DNA of 64,000 nt from Patiria pectinifera (GCA_029964075.1 CM057150.1:434001-498000); one strand, 5' to 3'; counted from the first letter of the stretch, positions 45,301 to 59,100 are shown. Program-made: numbers and translations. The notes: generated from the letters alone by a model not told the origin.

Positions 45301-48300
45301 TGAAAGTAATTGGTACTGTAACTGCATTAATCCTCAATGACAGTTTTGCAGATGACAGAAATAGCCGGGAGCTGTTTGGTCGATATTATTGTTGGGAGCA
45401 ATTGGATGCATTCTAATCCCAAACAAAAACTATGTAGAAGAAAAAAAAATCAGAGTTTTTGTTGGTTGGAGGGTTGAATTCAGTAGGCACAGTCACTATG
45501 TAATCCTTACCCTCAGGCATTCAAATAATGACCACACTTTGATTCTGCGTCAATGATGGCTTGTTTTCCTTTCAATTATTGTTAAGGCCAACAGAGGGCG
45601 TCACATAAAGAAGGAAAGGCGAGGTGAAAGAAAAGCCACAGAGGGTAAGCCGGTCGAATCCCGAGGCTGTACTTAACCTTTAAACAATCACAACTATTCA
45701 CCGTATTCACATAAAATATGAAGGAAAACATAACAGCCGTATATATGTACTGTGCATGCATGGGACGAACATTAAAAGCTAATTGGCAAGAATTCTTATA
45801 ATTATTTAATTACACAGTAATAAGCTGAAAGACGTTTAAACCAAGCTTGAATGAAATAATGTGCTTCAGGTAAACGATTGTCATTGGGTCTGCAACAACT
45901 GATGGTGATCTGTAGTGATGGCTAAACTGTCAATCGAACATGTTACTTCTTACATGAGGGGGCAGAGACAAAATCAATCCAAAATTAAAGAATAGGCTTA
46001 CACGGAGTAGGAAGAGAGATAGGTCGCACTTGCACTAGTAGGTTCTAAGTATTTACAGAATTAAAATGCTTGCACGATTTTGGTATCCTTTAATTCATAA
46101 CGCTCGGTTGTCAATTCCTTTACAGCTGACTCAAAGAGTCTTCCATCTCAGGCAGACGTATGTGCAGGTGTTGAGTGCGGGGTGGGCAAGGAGTGTACAT
46201 TGACGACTGATGGAGAGGCTAGCTGTGTCTGCGTCCAAGTACGACGTTTCTTTCTGAACCAGGCTTAGTCTTGCATAACGCTTCATTGGTTGTTATCCCT
46301 CAGTCACAAAGGATGTCCATATGCCAAGAGCTGATTACTAGATTAAAGTATAGGTCGTAGAAATAATAGGGCTCGAATATTATACGTCGTCACCGACACC
46401 ACGAAGTGACACTCTATGTGTTCAATCATATTTTTTTTCGATTTTCAATTTTTTACATTTTTAAACAATATTCATCAAGGCCTACCATTGCACGAAGTTT
46501 CAAATCTGCAAGAGATTTACTTTAATAACTACGCTAATTATCCATGCCAACTTTTGCTCAAAAGTGACAATTTTCGCTGTCACGAAGTAACACTTCAGTT
46601 CCATTTACCATTGTAATGCATGGCGCGCTCTCTGCTCAAATGCGAGCTAAAACGTTTTCACGAAGTGACACTCTCCTTCTTGTGTGTGCGCGCGCGCTGA
46701 TCCGAAGTAACCTCACCTAGTATTGTAATACATTGAAGGGTGTCACTTCGTGAAAACGAAAATTGATTGTTTCGCAGCTTTTTCGGTTTCACGAAAAACC
46801 ACTCACCTTTTCTCCCATTTCTTGTTGATTAAATATACAAACGGGTGAAAACTGCAGATTCAATAAATTCAATGCATCAAGTGTCCACAACGAGAAACTC
46901 AAATGAAAATACTGTGCAGTTTCGACGAAAAGTGTTTTGTTTTAGAATGCGTTCAACTTTAGAAGCCGTTTTCTCCGATTGCTAGTTTTTATTGCTATGT
47001 ATACATGGGTGTCACTTCGTGATGACGCTGACGACGTATTATGATCGCATTTCAGTCTTTGTAACTCATTTCGTCTGATATGTGATGTTCGGTTGTAATC
47101 TAATGCCGATCACATATTAAAAAAAAGTGCAAAATAAGACTTTTATGGGTAGGGTGGATCACTTTGTTATGTCAAAAAGAAGGCTATCGTTGTTGTTTTG
47201 CGCTTTTAGATTTGCACATGATATAGACTCGATAGCGTTCTATACTCGAGTGTAAAAGCACCATATCATTATACCGCATAATTATTGTTATTGTGATATT
47301 CTTAACTTTAAAAAAAATGTAGGATTTTCCTATGTCTAGAAAGCCAACTATTGCACCGAGTGGTCCCCTTATGTTACCCTTATGGCCCCCTAATGGTCCC
47401 CTACCAACAGCGCGGTGACTGTGTTAATAATGAAGTTGGCTATGGTGTTTCCGTTTAGGAATGTAGACGTCATCGCAGCCGTTTACTCTGCGCATCTGAC
47501 GGTGTGACGTACACCAATGAATGTGAGCTGCAGAGAGCTGCATGTCGAGGTGGGATCCAGCTGTTTATCGAACACGAAGGCGTCTGTGCTCGTGCGTAAA
47601 AGTCAAACGGTGTCCTAAGTAAAATATAACTTTTCAAAGAAATTAAAATACATCGTTAACCTGGTATGGAGGGAGTCGTTTGCAGTCCATTGCAATTGAA
47701 AGCTAAGAGGAAGGAATATGTTGAAGATTTACGTAGTATCCGATTCCTTAGAGCAGTGACACTGTTCGCGGCGGGGTTGTTACGGGGGTGTTGATATCCA
47801 AGATTTATCAAAGCGATGCATGATACGTTGCAACCTGTCAAATACATCCCATATACTGCACGGTTAACGGACATTGTATAATTCAAACCCCTGTTTGTTT
47901 TATTTAGCGTTGCCCACAGATCCCACCCCTACCTCGAGTCAAGCCTCCCGTTCCCATCCCATCGCATGCTATCAAGATCAGCGAGACACACTGCAGCGTG
48001 AGATCGTTGAGTGGCTACAGGGAGTAAGTGCGTCTGCAGGACCTGGGGATAACGCCTGCGAAGCGCTGCTAGAAGATTACTTTGCAGTAAGTCATTCGTT
48101 TTATGAGCTATCGGGAACATAAAAGTTAATTAAGGTGGACGTATTTTTGCGTTAAACTTTCTTTTTCATTAGGTTTTTGTGTGTGTTGTAGTCGCGAAAA
48201 CAAAACATTTTTTTTGGGTCGAAATGAAACACATAATTCGAGAATTCTTACTGCAAAAAAATCAAAATGTTTTGGGACATCAACCTTACATACTAAGAAA

Positions 48301-50814
48301 AACAAAACAATATTAAATAGCTAATGCTCGTTCTGCTTTTTCCTTGTTCCCACTCGTTTATTTTGTCAGCGATTCGACGATACTCAAGATAATTTCCTCG
48401 AGCCCACCGAGTTCTTGAAGTTTGTTGAGCACAATGAGACATTACAGAAAACAACTGACGACTTGAATCAATATTATGAGGAGGACACCTTGCTAAGGTC
48501 AGTATTTGAGCTACATGTATAGGCCTGCAGAACCTTTTAAAAAAGTGAATATGCAACATTTGCAACATCAAAAAGAAATCTACCAAATTATTATGAAATT
48601 CCTTACTGGACTAATATATTAGTGAATGAGAGTCTAAAGCATCCTGTAAAATCATGGCACCTGGTGTACCGACATTTTCAAGAAAAATGGTATTTATTGT
48701 AAATTTCCAAAGCTGGAAAAAACCGGCCTTTTTCAAATACTGCCCCAATTCAACACCGATTACATACCAATCGAACGGGTACAAGCCTTCTAGTCTGGTT
48801 CTCTAACCTTACAGTTCCCGACGTCTATATATTGCTCCATTTTAATTTCAGTGGGGTAAAAGGGAACCAGAATACAAACACATGATTTTTTTCTTGGTTT
48901 TTCCAGCATCTACGTACCAACACAAAACTTCAAAAAAGTCAGTGCAACAATATTCGCTTTAAAATATAATCTCCCAAATCCATCCATTTCTCTTAAACTA
49001 ACAGTAAAGACAAATGTTGCATATTCCTATTATTCCTATTTTGGTTGAGGTTGGCAGAACGTGCCCTGTATTTTTTCCCTCGAATGTCTGCAAGGTGCGC
49101 CCTCGCAGAAGTCCTTGTTTCTCGATGATGAGTAGACACTTTGCACAATTATCACTGATTTTAACAAAAATGCTGCCTTTGACAGCCATTAACCGTGTGT
49201 TTACTTAAAGTGTATCTTTTGGTAACTGCGACACAAATAACTCATTGTCAAAGAGTTTGATACTTTCACCAGAAACGGTTGAGAAACCCACGTAACGATT
49301 AGCAGCATTTGCAGATAGACATTTTCCCAATTTTGCCTGTTGTTACTCGACAGCTTGGATTGTAGCGACCGCTCCCCCTTATACCCCTCCCTAATACGCC
49401 TCCCACATTCTATTCCCTTTGTGTCTTTCCCCTCCCGACCTCAAACCTGATTGCGCAACTGTAACGAAATGTTCAGTGTTGAAAGGTGACGCAAATTTGC
49501 TGTATGTTCCCAGAGGCCTTTGCGTTGATGCACTCCTGGCTGAGGCAGACGAGAACTTCGATTGGAGGCTGAGTTTATCTGAATTCAAGAAGGTCATGAT
49601 GCCTGGATTCAACCCACCCACCAAGTGTAAGAATAACGCTTGTTTATCTACCTGTAGAAAATGTCTCCCGAGAGAAGATAACAATTGAATTGACAGTTAA
49701 TTTAGCAGGGGTGATTTTTTTGTTAAACAGTGATTGCAAAAATGGATCGTGACATAAGACAAACTAAGAGTTGCCCTGGACATTATTATAAAACAGTTAC
49801 ACTTTAATCTTCAGCGGTATTTTATCTTTGCAGTGTGCTCCTTGGAAGGCAAATATTTTATGGACGGCCAAGAGAAGAAGAATAAATGCAATATCTGGTG
49901 AGAACCTAATCTTAAAAATATCTTGGGAAGAAAGTATTGATAGTATATATTCACATACTTAGCGCAGGTCATACAGTTAAAATTGAATGTAATCTGTAAA
50001 TAATAGAATGGAGCTGTCTCTATTCCTGTGAAAGTTTGCGTCAGCGTGGATTTAAATATATAACGGGAATAGTTTCTTCGTGTATCGAGTACAATTTTTC
50101 TTCTCTGTTGTTTGTAGCATTTGTGCCTGCGGTAACTGGGTGTGTACAGCCAACGCGTGTGATGGACGATTTATTGCAGGGGAGAGAGCAATGGAGGAAA
50201 GCACAGGTACGGCTCTGCAAAGTGTCTGCCTTACACGTGCTAATTAAAATATTACAGTGGTACTTTGTGTGTTATGAACTCAGCTTCTCGACCCTGTACA
50301 TTATTTGCAATTTATTTAAACTTCAGCTGTGCTGTAACATACAGAATAGAGTGAGATTTTGGGTCAATGATGCATGCATGATCTTAGGATTCTGAGCACC
50401 ACCAAGTATAGACAGCAAAAACATCATAATTTGTGGGTTTACCTTCTTTCATATCTTTATCTTTAATTTTATCCCTATTCCCAAACAAAAGAGGAAACCG
50501 TTTCTAAAGACACTTGGCTGAACATCATGAAGAAGTTATCTTCCGTGGACCCTGTCAAGTTTCCAACAGATTCGCACAATGTCAGTCAGCTGGCTGCCAA
50601 AGTGATCGGAAGAGAGGAAACGGTCATTGAGACATCTACAGATGAAGCAAGAGATCATGCGCAGGATCATGACATCGCATTGCCTAGAGAACCTTCATTT
50701 TCGAAGGGCTCCCTCATAGGTTTGAAGGACACAATCTCCAAGAGTTTTGGGCATCTTAGGGAGATTGTTGAAGTAACGCCCGAGGAGGGAAAGAAGATGC
50801 GAGATAAAGTGTAA
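42384..50814 (+). CDS. FSTL1: Follistatin-like protein 1 (secreted, SPARC-family)
   Basis: A secreted glycoprotein that modulates BMP/TGF-beta signalling in vertebrates. Exons: 42384-42386 (ATG at a splice donor), 43008-43086, 46126-46238, 47459-47591, 47908-48086, 48370-48497, 49514-49626, 49834-49897, 50118-50206, 50492-50814; phases join to 407 aa. Domain order: signal peptide [20 protein letters not shown]; follistatin module ([15 protein letters not shown]) with Kazal part ([20 protein letters not shown]); linker; extracellular EF-hand region ([53 protein letters not shown]); VWC-like cysteine segment ([20 protein letters not shown]); then a ~120-aa charged tail longer than I recall for vertebrate FSTL1. 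Uncertain points: the exon 2 end (donor GTAGGT at 43083 gives the wrong phase, GTAGTG at 43087 fits) and the exon 4 end (GTGCGT at 47592 fits phase, GTAAAA at 47596 does not). Confidence 0.93.
44656..44717. repeat. Tetranucleotide microsatellite (GGTC)n/(TGTC)n
   Basis: A run of GGTC units passes through GGACGGGC into TGTC units and ends CCGTCTGTC. It lies in FSTL1 intron 2. Open frames here (SVGRSVGR-type on one strand, DRQTDRP-type on the other) are repeat translations. Confidence 0.9.
46379..47042. mobile_element. MITE-like element with ~34-bp inverted ends and CACGAAGTGACAC motifs
   Basis: The left end ATTATACGTCGTCACCGACA.. and right end ..GCTGACGACGTATTAT are inverted and share CACGAAGTGACAC/GTGTCACTTCGTG. 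The same 13-mer or a one-base variant recurs inside near 46578, 46659 and 46740. About 660 bp, AT-rich, no transposase. It lies in FSTL1 intron 3. Confidence 0.7.
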
Positions 50815-50934
50815 ATATGAACACGCTGTGAGGAAATGTTCGATTGCCTTGTATTGTGAATGCTACATGATATACCAACGTATAATCAATTCGATTAAGT
50901 ACCAAACCCACGGAATTAGCCAGTGAAATGGTAA

Positions 50935-50940
50935 AATAAA
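50935..50940 (+). other. Candidate FSTL1 polyadenylation signal
   Basis: AATAAA 121 bases after the FSTL1 stop codon, the first on this strand after the gene. Confidence 0.5.
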
Positions 50941-53162
50941 GACTACGGGGAAAGCGTATTCTAGAGTAAATTTCTGGTTAGGTTTGGCTAGATTGGCTGC
51001 CCCAGGTGACGTCGGTGAAATCGGTGTCATGTGAAATGTGGACTTCTATGGAATCTGGTTTCCTTTACCTGAGGTCTATGGACTCTTAAAGTTTACAAGT
51101 GAACTGCCACTGTCTTAATTATTGTCACTAAGGCATGCGCAATACAACCAATGATACAATAGGGAGGTTATTGCCAGCACGTACCGGTTTTTTTTGCATA
51201 AAATACTTCTCTCTCAGAAAAAGGCAAAACTTGACAAAATTAATCACCGGTGGCGGCCCCCTAAAAAAACATCCCCGTCCTTTAACTGATATGACTTGAA
51301 ATGTATAGCGTAAAGTGCCTGACACGCTGCTTTCGTTACACACAAACTCGTCCGCTGCACGTGCAGCAAGCACCGTTAATAATTATCTCGTGCGCACGTG
51401 ATATTATGTCGTGCGCACGAGATAATTATGTCGTGCGCACGAGATATATGTCGTGCGCACGAGATATATGTCGTGCGCACGAGATATTATGTCGTGCGCA
51501 CGAGATAAAAAATAAGTTTGGATGTTTAGGGGCTCCGTAGAAAACCGATAAGCAGAACAATAGAAAACAGTTGCTGCCAAAACGTTCGACCAGCTTTTCT
51601 GCTTTTCTGAGATGACCACTTTTTGTACTCAATAACTTTCGTCCTTCCAGCCAGACAAAAAACAACAGCTTTTTTTTTTTTTTTTTTTTGGCTTCAAATG
51701 TCGGCTGATGACTGCAAATGGTGCCTGACTAAACTTAGTGCAAATATATGGGAGTCCAGAGAGGCCACATAAATCTTATTCTCGATCATAACCCCATCTA
51801 AAAACACGTTAAAATTGTGCAGCAGCAGAATTCCAGTCAAACCAGTGAGTTTGGCGGTTTTGAAACATCATCTTGTATTGAAAAAAAAAACTTTTTAATT
51901 TTGCCGACGCGCATGGCTACGGCGACGCGCGCGCATACCAGAAACCGGAGCCTTTTTTTTTTGGCCTTAGGCCTATACGTTTTTCGATACATGGCGTTCA
52001 CTACTGTTCCAGTCCAGATAGCTCTGCACAGTTTCGTAATGATAACGTCTTTGGAAGTTCAAACGTTATTGCTTATTTTACTTATCAGTGATTCAACCAA
52101 AGTTAAGTAATAATATTGCCATTGGATTTTGTGTCATTAATGTATGCCGGTATATAATCGTCAGCTTTGTCAATTTAAAGAAAGGCAGCTCAGAATCCAC
52201 ATTTCAAAATGGAAGTCTAAGAATGCTCTTCGATGGATTTTTTTCCCCAAAATAAGTATCTCAGAAATGAAATGTGTATAAAGCTATTTTTTTCAAATTT
52301 ACTTTATCACGAAACCAACTTAAACATTAATTTAAGTTTTTGAAAATATATGTTAAATTGCTTTAAATAAAATAAACAATTCGAAAGTAAATAATGTGCA
52401 TGCGCAAGCTTAGATTAAAAAAAAAGTTTAGAAAGCGATAACATTTGGAATTCGATTTTTTCAGATTACAGTTATACTATCGTCTCTTGTACGGTTGTTA
52501 CAATATCGATGCATGTGCATTTCTTAGAACATTTTACGTGCTTAGAAAAATGAGATAAGAACAAGTCACATTTCAACATGGATCTCACACCATTGTGGCG
52601 GGTAGGCCTGACTTCTTTTTGCCAAATACACATGTAAAATTTTTTTCCGCATAGCAAATTTCTCTGCTGAAGAGCCTCAGAATTAAAATAAGACAAGACT
52701 ATTAAAGCTGGTCATAGAGCCCTAAAAGCTACTTAGAAGTTTAGTAAGCTTATAAATTCTCTGCAAAACATATCCATCCACATTCGTTGTGGATGTCACA
52801 CATTGTTGCAGGGAGTCGAATATACTGTGATCTGGAACGATTGCTGGTGTTTTCCCATGATGATTTCTCATTGTTACCGGCATATTCTCCCACCCGGATC
52901 CCAGTAAATGAATTTCTGGAAAACAAACACGTTTTAATAGAGATTCAAAAGTTAAGTCCTTTCATAACTGCCCTCGAAAAGCCCAGCGTAAATAACATGG
53001 CTTGTTTCGATTAGCAGACCTGAAATCCGAGATCAAACCAAATTAACGCTTAAAAGGCAGTACGTGTACGCCACTGCCATCATTTTTACCAAACGCGAGT
53101 TCAGAGTCAGATCCGACGCATTGGATCGGTAGCTGGCTGTAGTACGCCGAAGTAGGGTAAAT
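50941..53162. other. Intergenic stretch, FSTL1 to HYR gene
   Basis: No exon was recognised. It contains a short CGTGCGCACG array (51387-51508), a T run at 51671-51689 and otherwise AT-rich unique sequence. The promoter of the HYR gene should lie at its right end but no clear core element is visible. Confidence 0.45.
51387..51508. repeat. Six copies of a ~21-bp palindromic unit, CTCGTGCGCACGAGAT
   Basis: CGTGCGCACG recurs six times at 20-24 bp spacing separated by AGATATATGT-type words. Each core is a perfect palindrome. Frames on both strands are open (SCARDI/SRAHDI repeats) but only because of the repeat. Confidence 0.9.
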
Positions 53163-56100
53163 ATGGAAGCACTTCCATATCTTGTATGGGTAGTCATCTC
53201 CTTTCTCGCTGCACGGAGCTGTGTCGTAGACGCTCAAGGTGAGTCATAATTTTCAATCATATTTGCAATTTAACTTTTAGTCAATGAAACGTTGGTACTC
53301 TATTGACAATTTTGTCATCGCTAAATCCGTTTCATTAAATTTTGCAATTTCTATAATGGGAAGGGGAAGTGATGGTTATTCATTAAAATCAATGAGTGAA
53401 ATCAACATCGATAAAGGAGTTGTTCATTTTTATTTATAACTACCTAAGACAGTTTACCCATTCCTATTGATCAAGAGCCCGTCTCGTGGCTGGCTTTAAA
53501 CGGTTGATAAAGAGCGGCTGACTGCTCTTTATTTACGCTTTTCCAGTGTTACATGAAATTTGGACTCCTGTGAAACCCGCTGCCTTTTACCGTTTATTGG
53601 TTGAACGTTCACAATCTTGACGTAGGCATGCGCAGTACTACCGGTTAGTCAGTATTTCCTAGTCCTAAATTCACAATACACTGGCACAGCTGCGTTCTGC
53701 ACCACACGCGCAGTAAGCGCGATGCGCTCGCCAATCTCCACATAGGGAGTTGTTTACGACTTACTTGCTAGAAGAACATACCCCAAGGGCGGATCCAGGG
53801 GGGGGGGGCCAAAGGGGGCCATGCCCCCCCCCCAAACGAAACCAATTTTTTTAAATATTTTTTATGTGACATCGCAATAAAGGCAGGCAATGAGTACACC
53901 ACCATCTTTCCCCCCCCCCCAAAAAAAATTTAATGGATAAAGTGGTCAGAAATTGCCTCAGATCGCACCACAGAGCATCTAGAATCCAAAAAAAATTCGG
54001 GGCCCTTAAGCGGGTCCCGAACCCCACGCCGTAATTTTTTTGACGCACTTTTTGGGGGGACCAACATTTTTTTTGGCCCCCGAAAAAATTGTGTTCTGGA
54101 TCCGCCCTTGACATACCCGGGAGCGGCGGAACGCTTTTCAAACTGGGGGCAACTCCAAAAAGTGGCACTTGCTTAGAAAAAGGGGCACCCGCATGCATGT
54201 CATCGGTGTGAAAAAGAATAATGGTCCCGTTCATTTCGCTAGAAACCTATATGAAAAGGAACAAATTATAAACACGTTGTCTATCTTGCTCTGTGTGTTT
54301 CTTTTACCTAGTCAAGAAAAGAGATCATTTGTTTTTTATCGCAAAAGGGGCACTGTTGCTTTTGATGGCCAGTTTAGTGACCATTTTATTCGCGTGAAGA
54401 GGTCTATTCTATGGTGGCCCTGAAGGGACATCACACATCAAGATTTCTGCGCAGAAATCTGCGATGTCGCACATTTTATCGCAGAAATCTGCGCAGATTT
54501 CTGTGATGTCGCACATTTTATCGCACATTTCTGTGCAGATTTCTGCGATGTCGCACATTGTATCGCAGAAATCTGCGCAGATTTCTGTGATGTCGCACAT
54601 TTTATCGCAGAAATCTGCGCAGATTTCTGCGATGTCGCACATTTTATCGCAGAAATCTGCGCAGATTTCTGCGATGTCGCACATTTTATCGCACATTTCT
54701 GTGCAGATTTCTGCGATGTCGCACATTTTATCGCAGATTTCTGCGACGTCGCACATTTTATCGCACATTTCTGTGCAGATTTCTGCGATGTCGCACATTT
54801 TATCGCACATTTCTGTGCAGATTTCTGCGATGTCGCACATTTTATCGCACATTTCTGTGCAGATTTCTGCGATGTTGCACATTTTATCGCACATTTCTGC
54901 GCAGATTTCTGCGGATGACGCACATTTTTGTCGTACATTTCTGCATCTTTTTAACATACTGGCGCCTGGCTATTTTTCTGCTGAAGCTAAGGGGTCTACG
55001 AAAATCCCGTTTTATTATTGATACCACTAAAGTTTCCCCAAATATTCCTTGGTCACTTCTTGTAAATAAGGACCACCTTAAATGACTCATGAAGTTTCAT
55101 TCGAAGGCCAGCGTTAGATTTTTTTTAGAACCGTTAAAATACAGCCGCTTTTCACGAACACCGCGCGGTATACACACACAACACACGGCGCAATAGCTGT
55201 AAAGCGTGAACGCATGCCCACACCACCGGGGCACGCGCGGCGTTAACACGGCGTTGTCGCACTGCCCTGCCGGCTGCGAGCTGCAACGCAGCGAAACCGT
55301 GCGCTGAGAGTCAACGGCAGAACTCCGGCCAGATCATGTCTGTTAAGAATACAAATAGTTTCGTACGAACACCAATATTATTAAGCAGGATGAGCTTACA
55401 TCAGACTCCTGTAGGTCAGACGGCCTTATGAACATAATTAGTGCTCCACGTTTGCTTAGAATTGTTTAAAAATTTCATAAAAGAACCAATATCCTGCCCC
55501 TATTTGCACAGCAATATTCATGAAGTAAAACCACTACGGGTGCAACACTTATCACTTCAAACGTTTTTCATTAATCCTAACTCAACTGGGGGGGGGGGGG
55601 GAGAATCGTATCAAAATTCCAGGATTCAGGACTGTTTGGGCTATTAGGAAAACCCGAGCAAATGCAGTCCTGCATTTCCACAAGAGTCCCAGATTAACTT
55701 CATCCAAACATTGAAACCTCCCCTGTCCAGTCGTGTTTTGCTTCGGGTCGGGTCCACTATAGGCCAAACCGATGCGAAACATTATAGATATAATCCAAAT
55801 CCTGCGCTGTGTTAATTTCCAAACTGTTTCAATCTTTTGTCCCCGTTTATTTCGAGTTTTGAATTGACTCTATCCGACCCGATCCGCAAATTTTCAAACA
55901 CAAATCTGACCAACCCAACTGAAATGACGGACAAACCGACCCGACCAAACACAAAGTTGGTTTTTGGTTGGGTCGGTTACAGTTTCGAGTCGGGTCAGCA
56001 CAACACTTCTGTCCAGAACCCTTCCAAGAAGCTAAGGTAACCAGCAAAGTTGCTGAAATCTATGGCCACATGACATCACACAGCATATTGCCGCATTCCC

Positions 56101-59100
56101 CCAGAGATAGTAGAGCTGCAGCCAATCATTGCATGTGGCACAAGCAGAGGCAGTCTTCAATTGAATATTAGATTTAAAAACAGGCAGGGTAAGTTGGCGG
56201 CCAATTTTGTGAAATCCATTGGTCTCTCATTGGTCCAAGTACAGCTAAACAAACAATCAACATCCACATACACGTAAAAGTCTCATTTGTTTTAAAGTAT
56301 GCAAAAGCAGGCCAACTTAAAACTTGTTATAAGTAGCCTATTTACTTCCTAAAAAAAAAGCACTGATAAAAATATCTAATTTAATAATAGCATTTTAGTA
56401 GTGTCAACAGTTAGTTGATTTTCAGTAAAAGGTAATATCCAGTTCTAATTCAATTCATAATTTTGGCACTTAAGAGTGTTAACTCATTCACAGTAGTCCT
56501 GGAGGATTTCCTACCGGTGTACACAAATTAGCCTAGGTCACAATTCTGCCCTTATGTACAAAATCGCAATGATAATGTAAGCATGGATCCAGCCCATTCA
56601 AAATGGCAACAATATTGTCACTAATGCAGTTTTAGTAGATACCGGTATATGACCATTTTGCCTACTGTTTATGGTTCATGTACTTGTTTTGCTATAGCCA
56701 TGCACGAGAAATAAGAATATAAAGCATGTTACTGCACATGTGCAGAGGTGATCCAATCAATGGCCGTACATGTAAATGTACATTAAAATGTAAACATGTC
56801 CGATATGATGGGAGCGAGAACCAGTCCATCGCGAGTGATCATGTGTGACGTGTGAATCCTGAGCCTAAATTCCAGAGCGATTCCTTGGCAAGCAGACAAT
56901 AGAAGTTCTTTATGTGTCGGATCAAGGCGGTGCACGGTTTGTTCAAATCTAGCAGTGCACATGGCATCACACAGTTTTGCACACATTCAGTTACCAAAAA
57001 TACACCTAACACATGCTCATGTCTGTGTAATCCTGATCCTCCATGCACAAACGTGGGATGAAAGATTCACTTCCACTGTACGCTACGGCTCATCACGACG
57101 AGTCAATGGCTCATCACACCACCATCTCACCAGAGCTCCAGAAGATGCGAGAAACCCTCTTGTCAGGAGAATGATACTGCAAACTTCCTGAAAAATCACC
57201 AAAAAATGGTGTGTTTTTTCAGAAACCAGGATCACATGTACAATTGCTTTTATTTGGGGGTGGGGGTGCGGCATGGGGAAATGTAGCCATACATTCAAAG
57301 TTCTACATGTACCGCCAACACTAAAGCAGTGGTGCATGTCACATGTACATGATGTATCATGACACCATTTAACAATATTTATATTACTTTATCAAGGGGG
57401 GGGGGGTACACACTGCACAATTAGGCCTGTGCAAAGTCTAAAGTGGCTGAAAAAAATTGGGAAGCTTGGTGATCCAGAAAAAAAAGATCAATTTGTATTG
57501 AACAGGATCACACAGAAACAAAACACCTCAATTTAGAATTGCCAATTTTCCAATGAAGCTGAGGCACAAATGTGTTTACATGAAAATGGATTTGGCATTT
57601 GGCTAAGCATTACTGAATTAATATGCAAAGCCTGAAATAAATTCAACGTCAGACATGCCAGAATAAGTTCTGCGAACATGAAAGGTGGCATGTACAATTA
57701 AAAAGATTAGTCCGACATGTTAAATACATGTACTTTTATCCTGTTTATTACTGTCAGAATCAAATTGAAATGTTCATTTTTTTAGCATTGTTTTTCTCTC
57801 TGTTGTCATGACCTATTCTTATTGTTTTTATCAATTTTATATTGAATCATGAAAATTGCATTTTTTCCCCTTCCAATTTAGGCCCAGTTGATGTAATTTA
57901 TGTATGGAAATCTTTCCCGTGTATAAACAAAGTTGTAGCACAATACACGACATGTCATATACATGTACATCCCGCCAATGGAAGATCTTCGTCCACATAT
58001 GCACGAACGCACGTACGGGTTAGATCCGCACGCTTGCCCGTACAAATACATGAACACGCAAACGGTCGAGTTGTCTCTAAACCATCATGCGCTTTGGCTA
58101 TGCGTACTGCACACGCGCGTACCATGTACGCTTTACAATCAACTCGACCTTGTTTTAGGGGCCAGTTTTCCATCTTGAGAGGGAACACATTTTTAATGTT
58201 GTTCACGAGCAGGGCACTACATATTACGGGAATAACAGTGTGAGGATCCGGTCTTCACTGCGTGATAATGACCGGGTGTGGGGGTGACCGCTGTTAATGG
58301 ACCGAGACTATAGCTTGAGTAACTCCAGCTGACATGTTCCATATTCATTCACATGTAACGCTGGAGGAACAACCTGTTCATTTCCATGTGGTAGCAAGAG
58401 ACCCTAAAAAAACGGCCTCTCCAAAATTGTCCGAATTTCACCTCTTTTATCCCACCCCAGAGTTCATTTACATACCTCATATATTCAGCAGTCATTTACG
58501 AAGCCTAATGATCGACTTGAAACAGACCACACAAAAAGTGAAAAATCTTGACGATTTCGGTGGCTTGTCCGTAAAAATACGCCAGTTCCAACCGCTGCCT
58601 TCCATTTTGTTTTACTAATTATGTAAATGTATGCATCACGTGATTACATCAAAAAAAATCTGCTCGCGCGATGTATGTGGGTACCACAACGCTTTCAGGC
58701 GCCGCAAGAGAGTTCAATTTTCGACTGGTGCGTTGTCGCGGAAAGCAAGACAACGAGAATGCCCTCGACGGCAACGCACCAGACGAAAACTGAACTCACT
58801 TGCGGCGCCTGAAAGCGGTGTGGTACCCACATACATCGCGCGTGCAGATTTTTTTTGATGTCATCACGTGATGCATACATTTACATAATTAGTAAAACAA
58901 AATGGAAGACAACCGTTGGAACTGGCGTATTTTTACGGACAAGCAACCGAAATCGTCAAGATTTTTCACTTTTTTTGTGTGTGGTCTGTTTCAAGTCGAT
59001 CATTAGGCTTCGTAAATGACTGCTGAATGTATGAGGTATGTAAATGAACTCTGCGGTGGGATAAAAGAGGTGAAATTCGGACAATTTTGGAGAGGCCGTT

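Noticed and set aside
53851-54234. 127-codon minus-strand frame
   Set aside because: It runs through a hAT MITE and homopolymer runs; low-complexity translation.
54409-55021. Open frames of 160-185 codons with Cys- or Ser-rich repeats
   Set aside because: They arise from the 42-bp array, which stays open in several frames on both strands; no family, splice link or start signal supports a gene.
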